This document shows positions 35,601-45,501 of a stretch of DNA of 64,000 nt, one piece after another. The stretch lies in contig CAAAJI010000090.1 in assembly GCA_900642245.1 (NCBI GenBank), positions 59,628 to 123,627 on the forward strand. The letters run 5' to 3'. The DNA is from Fragilaria radians (Eukaryota; Bacillariophyta; Fragilariophyceae; Fragilariales; Fragilariaceae). A model generated the notes under the pieces. The model was not told the DNA's origin and searched no databases. It was given only the letters and a program-made list of their open reading frames with translations. A program made the position numbers and the translations under genes. Position 1 is the first letter of the stretch. Each line of letters begins with the position of its first letter.

Positions 35601-37365
35601 TCCCATGAAGAATTCCACCCCATCTCCTACGAATTCCCTACCGTCGAACTCTTCTACTAATACGCCTACTCCACCTCCAACGAATTCATCCACTAAGCAT
35701 CCTACAAGAAAAACTACCAGCAAACCCATTGGGAAGCCCATTTTAAAGCCTAGTCCAAATCCTCGCACGAGTCCCAATCGATTTCCTACTTTTCCAACAC
35801 CGATATACTCTCTTTCCAATAAGCCTACTCCACCTCCAACGTACTCACCCTCAAAGATACCTACAATGCGACCGACTAATAGTCCAACTCCGAAGCCCAC
35901 TGAGAAACCTACATTTCCTCCGCCAACGAACTCACCCACTAATAAGCCTACTCCACTTCCAACGAACTTGCCAACAAAGTTACCCACGATACAACCGTCT
36001 ACCAGTCCAACTCCGAGGCCCACTGAGGAACCTACTCCAAATCCAACCAACAATCCCACTCCATCTCCTACGTATCCTCCACCAACAAACTCTCTCACTA
36101 ATAAGCCTACTCCACTTCCAACGAACTTGCCAACAAAGTTACCCACAATACAACCGTCTACCAGTCCAACTCCGAGACCCACTGAGGAACCTAGTCCAAA
36201 TCCAACCAACAATCCTACTTCGTTCCCTACGTATCCTCCACCAACAAACTCTCCAACTAGTAAGCCTACTCCACTTCCAACGAACTTGCCAACAAAGTTA
36301 CCCACAATACAACCGTCTAGCAGTCCAACTCCGAGGCCCACTGAGGAACCTAGTCCAAATCCAACCAACAATCCCACTTCGTTCCCTACGTATCCTCCAC
36401 CAACAAACTCTCCAACTAGTAAGCCTACTCCACTTCCAACGAACTTGCCAACAAAGTTACCCACAATACAACCAACTCGCAGTCCAACTCCGAGGCCCAC
36501 TGAGGAACCTAGTTCAAATCCAACCAACAGTCCCACTCCACCACCAACGAAGTCTCCTACTAATGAGCCTTCTCTACGACCAACGAAGTCTCCTACTAAT
36601 GAGCCTTCTCTACGACCAACGAATTTACCCTCAAAACTACCTTCACTACAACCAACAAACAATCCAACCCCATATCTTGGTTACCAAGAACCTATACCGT
36701 ATCCAACCGAATCTCCAATTAAAGCACTTGGTGGTTCTAGTGGTCAATGTCCTTGTTCTATAACCCCTTTTCTGACAAACGGAATGTTCTCATTGGTTAC
36801 TCACGGCGACGCACTACTTTCTGCGATTAATGTTTCGAAAGGCTTGGTTATAGGGAAAGCCTTGACTGTAGTGAATACGACAATATCAAAAACTGTTGGC
36901 ATGAAATCCCATATGCAAGATATCATGCCTTCAAAGGATTTTAATGTTGATTTTAAAGGTGGCTTTCACTTGAGTGCTGCTCCTTTGTATCACGCTGGGA
37001 TTGACCTTGTCATCCTTGAAAATTTTGCCAAGAGAGTTCAACCCTATGATGACGGAGAATACAAGGTTTTTGTTTTCAACAAAGGAGGCAGATTTAGTAT
37101 GGGAGACATACGTCCGGATTGGTTCCAAGAACGAGACTATGGGAAAACACTTGTAGTATTTAACACTGCGGAAGAGATCATTTTGGAGTTTGGAGGCGAT
37201 AGCAACTGGGGTCCATCTGTTATTGCGCCTTCATCGAAAGTCACGATCGATGACAATAACGCTTTCATCGAAGGATATATCGTGGCAAAAACATTCGTTT
37301 CCATGAACCCTTTTCTTCAACTTGATGGAGAGCCTTACACAGGTCCAGTCCAATGCAACTGCTAG
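32620..37365 (+). CDS. Secreted Pro/Thr-rich protein with C-terminal choice-of-anchor A domain (Trailin-like)
   Basis: Proposed exons: 32620-32772, 32931-34055 and 34129-37365 (about 1504 residues). The second intron (CAG|GTAAGT...TTTTCAG, 73 bp) is firm; the first (GTAAGC...CCAAG, 158 bp) is my best way to change frame and is uncertain. The start at 32620 places MLNIQTFATYLILTNRFVAA as a signal peptide; an in-frame ATG 36 codons upstream would hide it. Residues about 50-425 are Ser/Thr/Asn-rich with many sequons. About 430-1290 is a PT-rich stalk (PTxxPT, NKPTPLPTN), including four 53-residue repeats. The C-terminal ~205 residues, from GQCPCS, match a choice-of-anchor A fold: FSLVTHGDALLSAINVSKGL, then LVVFNTAEEIILEFGG, WGPSVIAPSSKV, EGYIVAKTF, ending QCNC. 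CAA domains occur in bacterial surface proteins and diatom adhesive-trail Trailins. Predicted extracellular adhesive or mucilage protein. Paralogue at 43139. Confidence 0.82.
35944..36540 (+). repeat. 159-bp coding minisatellite, about 3.8 copies
   Basis: Units begin AAGCCTACTCCACTTCCAAC at 35944, 36103, 36262 and 36421, an exact 159-bp period (53 codons). They are near-identical, with a few substitutions such as CTCGCAG versus CTACCAG, so they keep the PT-rich frame. High identity implies recent amplification or homogenisation. Confidence 0.95.
36547..36618 (+). repeat. 36-bp direct repeat, two copies, in frame
   Basis: AACGAAGTCTCCTACTAATG... occurs at 36547 and 36583 with no visible difference between the 36-bp units (12 codons each), inside the PT-rich stalk just upstream of the CAA domain. 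Confidence 0.93.
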
Positions 37366-39091
37366 GTGAATTTGAGATAAAGAGATGATGTCAAAAACTA
37401 TACATTCAATAATGATTTATGCATAAAGAATTCTATAGACAATTTACAGATTTGGAATCTTATGCAACAGCGTCTTGCCAAACTGTAATGCTGCATAGCT
37501 AGTCCAAAATGTATAGATGTGAATTACCTAGTGAGGACTTAATTGAGTCACTAGCAGGGAATGTAAAGTAATTATTTTCAAGTGTGATATCCTAAATGCG
37601 ATGCGAGAAAGTTGTATATTTGCCCTTGCATACACAAATTGAGTAATTCAGTTTGACAATTTAAATGCTCTTGAACCGTTTCAAAGAACTCAAGAAATAA
37701 GATATAAATTGATGCCAATTATATTTTTATGCGACCAAATATTTAGATATACTGATTTCATTGACACACTTCAAAACGGATCTCTCAATATAAGCTTTTT
37801 GTCTTAGTACCAAGCTTTCCAGAAGGTAATATACAAACTTGATCCCCTTGCTGTCTCTGATTTTGTAATATTCCGCTTCACTACTCGAAGATGTAACACC
37901 TTTCTGGCTCTTGACCTTGAAGAGATTGGTACTCCCAGCACCTTGATGATGGATCCTGAGAATCTAATCCAATCCTCTGAGTCTCCAGCCCATTCAGTAT
38001 TGCAATTCATCATAAGGTCCGAATTTTTCTAGCTTTTTTGCTCCGCCTTTAAGCAGAATACTAGGGCAAAATTGATTACACTTAGCGTTTCCTTGTAGGC
38101 CGCTAAAGTTGTACAAATATCAAAACATTTTCTTTCTCTGGCCTTAAATTCTATATTAAATTTAGCAATAAATGAGGATCTGATCTATGTCTTGAATTCA
38201 TATTCCCCTATTTTCTTCCATCTTATATGCTTGCATCACAATTTTGAATTAAGGTATTCCAGGCGTAGTGTTGCGATACATTCCATTGACTTCATCAACA
38301 AACTTTTTCTCCAAGTTATCTTTTAGTTTCTTCAAATTCCTCATGGATGACTTCTTTCCATTTAGTTCTTGAATCATGATAAGAATGATGAAAGGCTTCA
38401 TCTACAATTCCTAGTTTTTTAGACCTTCCAGCTGCATTAATTCAATGCATGTTTAGTCTAGAATGAGCCCCCCTCCTGATTTTGATGTTTCATGAAGCAT
38501 CATATTGAACAATCCCTGCATATTCTTCAATTTTCTTTTTCAGCTTTGGCTTTTATTTTCTTCTTCTCAGCCATAACCATTACATCCAACTCTACCTAGA
38601 TCATCACTTTAATTTTTCATTGCATCATCATTCTTATGGATTTGTCCCTAAAACTCTTGTGGAGTATTCCTCTATGTTAATATTTGTCAATAAATATTTT
38701 AGTTCTAGATTTAACTAAAGGTTATTACCCCTAGAATCAATACTGATCTTGCTCAGTCATTGATTTGCAACTTAGTCTCCTCACTATATGATCTTCTTCT
38801 GTCAGTTGTGCTTACTCTTAAACTATTTAATGAAAATAAGTGACATCTTTTAGAACTCATCCTACCACGCACTATTCAGTCTTCCGTAGTTTCTCATAAC
38901 ACCGTGATCGCAAATTTTCCATAAGTCTGCGTTCACACTTTTGAGTGAAGACATTGTGATTGCTTTCCTCTGTCCAAAGAAAATTATCTTTCCAAACCCG
39001 CCTTTGACATGTTAACAAATAAAGTGCTATCTTGTATCCATTCCCTAGGTAATCTTTTTTATTGATTAATACTGTGTGATTACTATAATCA

Positions 39092-39128
39092 TAAAGTATC
39101 ATCTTCTAGGATTGTAGAATATAATACA
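39092..39128. repeat. Dispersed repeat, copy A
   Basis: AAAGTATCATCTTCTAGGAT followed by TGTAGAATATAATA; a close match lies at 41896-41933 (copy B), about 2.8 kb away in the same orientation. Confidence 0.6.
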
Positions 39129-40250
39129 TTCGCCCCCAAGATTGTACTTTAAGGATTATGCTTAGGGATTAACCCTCATTGCGCTATTCCATTAGAGGCA
39201 GGAACTTGATCCCTTTGGATTGACCCATTGCTGTAAATTATACCTTCAGGTTAAGATCCAATTCTAGAAATCTTTAACTTTCTTAAGCATTCCTAAGGTG
39301 TGGGTCTGAATATGATTTCCACTTTTGTATTATCAAGGCAATTTCTTTCTCATATTATGTCATAGAGATTTTAATTAAATATTGTTTATACCTTTTCATT
39401 TGATCCCAATTGGGCTTAAAAGCTACATTTTAATGTTTATGATTTAGCTTTTATTTGTGACTTAGCCTTTTCAAATGCTTGTCAAGTTTTATTCAATGTT
39501 TATCATTACAAATTTGTCTGACTTTCGCCCACATTGTCAAAGACAACAATTAGAGGGTTAGAAACTATTGTTGATGGATTGTGTCTATAGCAAATTCAAA
39601 CCAGATGTAAGTTTAATCAAGGATCTTTCCTATATTCCAGGTTGTTTACTGTGACCGACCAACATTTATTAGGTGCAGTATAAATGTGCATATATGTATA
39701 ATACATATTTTGCATTTGTACTTTTAGTAAAAAAAATGTGGTTTTGAACTATTTTGATGTTCAAAAATGTTGGTTTCCATTTTGAATAATTCTAGAACCA
39801 TTGTTATTTTGAATTTGTAATTGCCTTAAAGGGCAAGGGATAGATATTGCCTCACAATAGAAGATAAACTTTAGTGCTTTGAGGATAATCAGTAATTGAA
39901 AATCCGATATAGTAAGGTTTACTTGTTAGCCTTTGGAACTAAAAATGACATGAATTTATATTTGGTTGCTTGTCATACTTGTTGCAGTTAATGTGGAAAT
40001 ACCTTTATGATATGCGCTGCCTAAATGAATTATGCAGCAGCGTATTACACGTAACTATTGGCTAAATGCCATTATCATCTTTATACGTACGTAACGAAAT
40101 TATACTTCTAATACCATCCCTATTTGTGTAAGAAGATATATGTTCTTTTAGGGTACTACAATAGTATGCAGGTTGCAAACTAATTGTAGTTAAATGATAA
40201 CTTTTTCAAGATAATAGTGCAAAAAGCAACAGTCTGATTGACTTTTAGTC

Positions 40251-40266
40251 TATGTATCGATACATA
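40251..40266. other. Perfect 16-bp palindrome TATGTATCGATACATA
   Basis: Self-complementary without spacer in AT-rich intergenic DNA. Possible protein-binding site or chance; no neighbouring gene within 1 kb. Confidence 0.5.
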
Positions 40267-40435
40267 TTCAGACTCAATCACATGCTATTTAAGGATTATT
40301 ATTTCAGAAATAAGAGAGGAAGGTTGTGTTTCTTTGTTTTGTTCATATAACTTTTTGCTAATCTTTGCTCGTATGTGTGTTGATTTGCTGGTAAGAATTC
40401 TTTGCTGTTAGTTGCAAGTGCCAAACGTGACCGTG

Positions 40436-40466
40436 TATTTTCATGAGGTTTCGCTTCATGAAAATA
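40436..40466. other. Hairpin-capable inverted repeat, 11-bp arms
   Basis: TATTTTCATGA at 40436-40446 and TCATGAAAATA at 40456-40466 are perfectly complementary with a 9-base spacer. There is no coding gene next to it, so it is not placed as a terminator. Confidence 0.6.
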
Positions 40467-41197
40467 TTTGATGTTTGGAAGCCAAATGAATACACAGCTA
40501 TCTTTTTATGGCTGATGTACCTTCATTATTGCGCACTTATTGTTTAGAAGGCTGTAAATAAAGATTACAATTACAATATCCCTGATATTGTTATTTCAAA
40601 TGCACAGGGAATGAAATTGACTTATCAATTCCATCCCTATTCGGTAAGATTTAAAAAATGGTTTGCTGCAAGCAGCGTAATGCCCCTGATGTAGTGACAT
40701 TCTTATTTATGTATAGTGAATGAAGCTCTCTAGTTCTTAATCTATAGTGAATGATGTCACTAATGATATACATTATTAAGTGTTCATAAAGGCATTTATT
40801 CCCATGATTTCATTATTTTAGTGAAATTAACAGATGAATTTACTAATTTATTAGGATACATTTTGAAGGTACACCTGACAGTAACTAAATATTACTTTTT
40901 CCATGGCATTAATATATAAATAAATATGGTAAATATATTTCAGTTAAAAAGTAATGTTAATATAGTCAAGATATTTCACTTGAATACTAATTTATATGGT
41001 ACCGTACCTATTTGGTAAGATGTATGGCCGTAAGTCATAGTTTTAATTGTCATGACATTTGTTGTTCTCCTACAGGGGGAAAGTCCCCCTTGCAAGGTTT
41101 TTGGAGTGATTTCTAAATTAATGATAGAAATATTACTCATTCTATATTATTTGATGAGTTTGCGCTGCTGCACTGGACACATTTTCAGCTGCTGCTA

Positions 41198-41796
41198 TTA
41201 TATGTCATTAAGGCGGTAACTCACGATTACTATAGCCATGACAAATGTTTCCCAACTTAATTTGATTTTTAGGATACAGGAGTCACAATCCAAGAGAGGG
41301 AGGAATGGCATTTGCTCATCAATTGGATCCAGTGCAATCACCTCATCATTAGAATACATACAAATTTGCAAGGGAAAGGAGGATTGGAATAAATACTGAA
41401 CGTCGGTTGCAACACCACAACCTATAAAACGTTTCAGAGCTCCATGATTCCACGAAATTAAACAGTCTATGGTACGTTTTCTCTGAGATCCTGGGCGACT
41501 CCTAAACATGAATGAGTTTCCTCTGGAAGGTAGACAAGCCCAGACATGATCTGATTCGTATCCTTGTGCCCTTGCTATAGCAAGATAGACAGTATGAATC
41601 TCGCGAGAAGCCTCTGTGCAACAGGTTCTAGGACAAAAATGCCATTCTGAGTTCCAACAATTCCTTCATCAAACTTGTCATTGCAGTCATGCTCATGGAT
41701 GTACATACAAAGGATACAGACATCTAATATGCTAATTCGTGAAAAACAAATTAGACCAAATTTACTTAAATAAAGTAAGGAACTTTGCATATACAC
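41198..41796 (-). pseudogene. Probable frameshifted remnant of a Cys-rich protein gene
   Basis: On the minus strand one frame is open from about 41680 to 41198 with coding-like, Cys-rich sequence (WHFCPRTCCTEASREIHTVY, then ARAQGYESDHVWACLPSRGN, then WNHGALKRFIGCGVATDVQY) but no ATG at its start. The neighbouring frame (41796-41575) provides what looks like its N-terminal continuation (CMYIHEHDCNDKFDEGIVG) and loses coding character where the other gains it. This is the signature of a frameshift near 41660, or of a very short missed intron. Family not recognised. Confidence 0.35.
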
Positions 41797-43138
41797 CTTA
41801 TTTAAAGGACTTAATTAACTAGCTTATTCACTATGAGCGCCATCTCTTGAATAAATCTCTCTTCTAGATTAATTCGGTGTGCTTAAGTATAATCTTAAAG
41901 TATTATCTTCAAGGATTGTAGAATATAGTATAGCCATGAGTATAATCTGTTTATCTTCACCGTGAGGTCAAGTTAATGTGAGGGGTCATTGAAATGAAAC
42001 ATAAAGTAAAATAAACGAGAGGCAAGGCAACTATTGTGGTAAACATGGTCATACGAAAGAGAAGTATTTGTAGCACATCTTGAGGCTCGAGAAACGTAGG
42101 GAAGAAATAAAAGAGAGGGGAAAAGTTTTGGAGTTTCCTATCAAACTCCCATCATGGACACAAATTGAAAGATATTGACGAAGAGATAACCATGGGAAAC
42201 AGAGAAAAATAATTCGCTCAAGTGAACTTGTTTTCCAAACTGATGTAAAGTTTGTTCCATTCCTTTGGCGTATGCTGTTTTGCACAAACACAGCATTAGA
42301 AAAAGCAGATAATTTTGTTTTTGAATTATGTTAATGAAAGAGAATCATGAAAATCAAATGCAAAAATCTGCTTGGAAATACCGATGCGTTCTGTGTCTGA
42401 GACATCATAAATCCAAGAAATTCTAAGTCAGCAGTTATGACAACTAAACATAGTTAGCTCACAATTTCCGATTTATTAAAGTTAGTGTTTTTCCTTTTGT
42501 CATTGAAATAAACTCTAGAGTATCCCAACACTTTACATTTTTACTTTAGCATTTGTCATGCAAACATCTCTTTCGTTAAATGCTTCTCTGCAAGCAGGTG
42601 ATTTGACTTCTTTCCACTTCACTAATTTGAAAGCAACTAATACGTTCTTCATGTATTTGATGATGCTCAGATTTACCCTTCACACAAGCTCACAATGTAT
42701 GCAAGTCACGAAGAGAGTTTTAAGTGAACCTTAGGAACCCCTTCTCATTTCCAGTTCAGTCATAAAGTGATACTGTACCGTAAACTGAAGCTATTCTGTT
42801 GCAATACCGAGTTTTCCGAAGGGTAAATTGAATCTTCATCAATGGTTCAATCACTCTCCGACATTACTGATTATCTTCTTTTGAGGTATTTAAGCCAGAA
42901 ATAGCATAATTAGATGACTACATTCATCGAGTCTTTTTTTTGATAGTCTATTTACATTAATATTTATCCCAATAGGTATCTATATTTTATTCACGAGCAC
43001 CTTTGGGACTGTTTACCGGGACCGAGGCATATCCGAACAAAATGACCGATTCACGAGCCCAACGTTTGCTGGAAAATTCACCCAAAGACTATAATTTTTC
43101 GAAAGTTTACACCGAAAGTGCCCTCTAGCATCGTAATT
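41797..43138. other. Intergenic, upstream of the second CAA-domain gene
   Basis: AT-rich. It contains copy B of the dispersed repeat and, near its right end, two ATTCACGAG motifs described under findings. No gene recognised. Confidence 0.45.
41896..41933. repeat. Dispersed repeat, copy B
   Basis: AAAGTATTATCTTCAAGGAT followed by TGTAGAATATAGTA, matching copy A at 39092 with a handful of substitutions. Confidence 0.6.
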
Positions 43139-45501
43139 ATGCTGATGAAGATTCACCTGTGGTCTTTCTCTTTGGCCCTAACCAACAGCTTAGTTGGGGC
43201 ACAGCCTCTCTTAAATGTAGCGGCTACCATCGGAAATGAAGGCTTAGATCTGGCAGTATCATTTCCTTCGGGTAGTGTAACTCCAAGTGTTAGTCCATCC
43301 TCGAGTATCGGCCCGTCTTTCTCGCCATCTAGAAGCATTCCAACTACTTCGCCCTCTGGAAGTCATGCGCCGAGCGCCCCGCCAAGTATCAGCATCGGTC
43401 CTTCTTCATTCCCCACTACTCAGCCTTCGTTAAATCCGAGCACTTCGCCCTCTACTTCTCCATCGAAGGCTCCTACATCTAAACCTACTATATCCCCCAC
43501 TCCTCTTCCTACTGCAGCTCCTACACTCTCTCCTACAGGAGTACCTACTTTGGCGCCTACTCCACTTCCGACTAGTCCACCCACAAACCCACCCACCCCA
43601 GAACCCTCACCACAACCAACACCAGGTCCTACAAGTCCTCCTACATTATCTCCCACAGACAATCCGACGTCAGAACCAACAAATCCTCCGACTAGACCTC
43701 CTACTCCAAGGCCAACATTGGCGCCAACTGATATACCAACAAAACTCCCAACAGATCCACCATCCCTCGATCCAACACCCCAGCCTTCGAGTCCTCCAAC
43801 TGCTTTCCCAACTTTATCACCTACAATGGCTCCCACTGACAAACCAACACCCTTACCCACAAGTCCACCTTCAGAAAATCCGACTCCAAGACCTTCCAAC
43901 AATCCAACATTACCTCCCACGAACAATCCGACAAATGTGCCTACTCCATTTCCTACAAATAAACCAACTCCAATTCCCACAAACAAACCTACGTTTCCGG
44001 CATATCCCAATCCGACAAATAAACCAACTCTATTTCCCACTTACATTCCACCAACGAATAAACCAACCCTCTCTCCCACTAATTTGCCTACAAANNNNNN
44101 NNNNNNNNNNNNNNNNNNNNNNNNNNNNNNNNNNNNNNNNNNNNNNNNNNNNNNNNNNNNNNNNNNNNNNNNNNNNNNNNNNNNNNNNNNNNNNNNNNNN
44201 NNNNNNNNNNNNNNNNNNNNNNNNNNNNNNNNNNNNNNNNNNNNNNNNNNNNNNNNNNNNNNNNNNNNNNNNNNNNNNNNNNNNNNNNNNNNNNNNNNNN
44301 NNNNNNNNNNNNNNNNNNNNNNNNNNNNNNNNNNNNNNNNNNNNNNNNNNNNNNNNNNNNNNNNNNNNNNNNNNNNNNNNNNNNNNNNNNNNNNNNNNNN
44401 NNNNNNNNNNNNNNNNNNNNNNNNNNNNNNNNNNNNNNNNNNNNNNNNNNNNNNNNNNNNNNNNNNNNNNNNNNNNNNNNNNNNNNNNNNNNNNNNNNNN
44501 NNNNNNNNNNNNNNNNNNNNNNNNNNNNNNNNNNNNNNNNNNNNNNNNNNNNNNNNNNNNNNNNNNNNNNNNNNNNNNNNNNNNNNNNNNNNNNNNNNNN
44601 NNNNNNNNNNNNNNNNNNNNNNNNNNNNNNNNNNNNNNNNNNNNNNNNNNNNNNNNNNNNNNNNNNNNNNNNNNNNNNNNNNNNNNNNNNNNNNNNNNNN
44701 NNNNNNNNNNNNNNNNNNNNNNNNNNNNNNNNNNNNNNNNNNNNNNNNNNNNNNNNNNNNNNNNNNNNNNNNNNNNNTCTCCCAACAAATAAGCCGATCC
44801 CCCCTCCAACAAATTCACCAACCAGACTACCTACACCCAGTCCAACAAAATTTCCTACACAATCTCCTATATCATATGGACAATGCCCTTGTTCTCTTCC
44901 TCCATATTTAACCAATGGATTATTTTCTTTGATCACAAAGGGAGATGCACAAGTGTCCGCCCACAATGTATACACTGGGCTAGCAATTGGAGGTACACTG
45001 AATGTATTTGAATCTCAGACAAGCAAAACTGTAGGCAAAAAAGCCTTTATGACGTCTATCAATCCAAGCTATAACCATAGAGTCAACTTTAATGGCGGTT
45101 CACAAATCGGTCCACCTTCCTTATTTGCAGCTGGAGTTGACTTTGCTGCATTAGAGAATTTTGCAACTAAAGTTCAATCCTCAGAGGTTGGTGATTATAA
45201 GGTTGTGGTTTTCACTAAGGGTGGTAGGTATCACATGGGAATGGTTCGCCCATCTTGGTGGCAAGATTATGATAAAGGCAAAACACTTGTTGTATTCAAC
45301 ACAGCAGAAGATGTAATCTTAGACTTTGGTGACAATCGTAAATGGGGTCCATCTGTTATTGCTCCATTTTCGAAAGTTATCATTGGTAATGACAATGCCT
45401 TCAATGACGGATATGTTGTAGCAAAGTCTTTTGCCTCAACTAACACAAATCAGCAGCTACATGGAGATCCATACAAAGGTCCTGTACAATGCTCATGCTA
45501 A
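43139..45501 (+). CDS. Second secreted PT-rich protein with C-terminal choice-of-anchor A domain (gap inside)
   Basis: The start MLMKIHLWSFSLALTNSLVGA is a signal peptide, with cleavage likely before QPLLN; the in-frame GTG at 43118 is not used. A Ser/Pro segment and then a PT-rich stalk (PTPLPTSPPT, TNKPTPIPTN) run into an assembly gap of 683 N. After the gap the frame is LPTNKPIPPPTN..., then GQCPCS and the CAA domain: FSLITKGDAQVSAHNVYTGL, KTLVVFNTAEDVILDFGD, WGPSVIAPFSKV, DGYVVAKSF, HGDPYKGP, ending QCSC. The frames either side of the gap differ, so 683 is not the true gap length, or an intron lies within it. The CAA domain shares roughly half its residues with the upstream paralogue at 32620, same strand, so the two are a tandem duplication. 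Predicted extracellular adhesive or matrix protein, by analogy to Trailins. Confidence 0.8.
44095..44777. other. Assembly gap (683 N)
   Basis: An unbroken run of N inside the PT-rich stalk of the second CAA-domain gene, probably where a tandem repeat like that of the paralogue collapsed during assembly. ORFs spanning it are meaningless. Confidence 0.99.

Larger units (their letters stand above)
37366..41197. other. Long AT-rich intergenic spacer
   Basis: About 3.8 kb with no supported gene. The sequence looks clearly poorer in G+C than the coding regions, most obviously near 40780-41000 (not computed). It holds a 16-bp palindrome at 40251 and a hairpin at 40436. Minus ORFs at 37804-38013 and 38872-39102 are short and unrecognised. 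Confidence 0.5.

Noticed and set aside
35472..36662. Long minus-strand ORF, Gly/Val-rich (repeated VGxxVG)
   Set aside because: It is the reverse complement of the PT-rich coding repeats; the CCNAC-type codons give GTNGG on the other strand. The plus strand has the signal peptide, introns and CAA domain.
43420..44040. Minus-strand Gly/Val-rich ORF in the second CAA gene
   Set aside because: Same mirror effect of PT-rich sequence; no independent start, domain or splice evidence.
43935..44975. ORFs running through the N block on both strands
   Set aside because: They are open only because N codons contain no stops; they carry no information.
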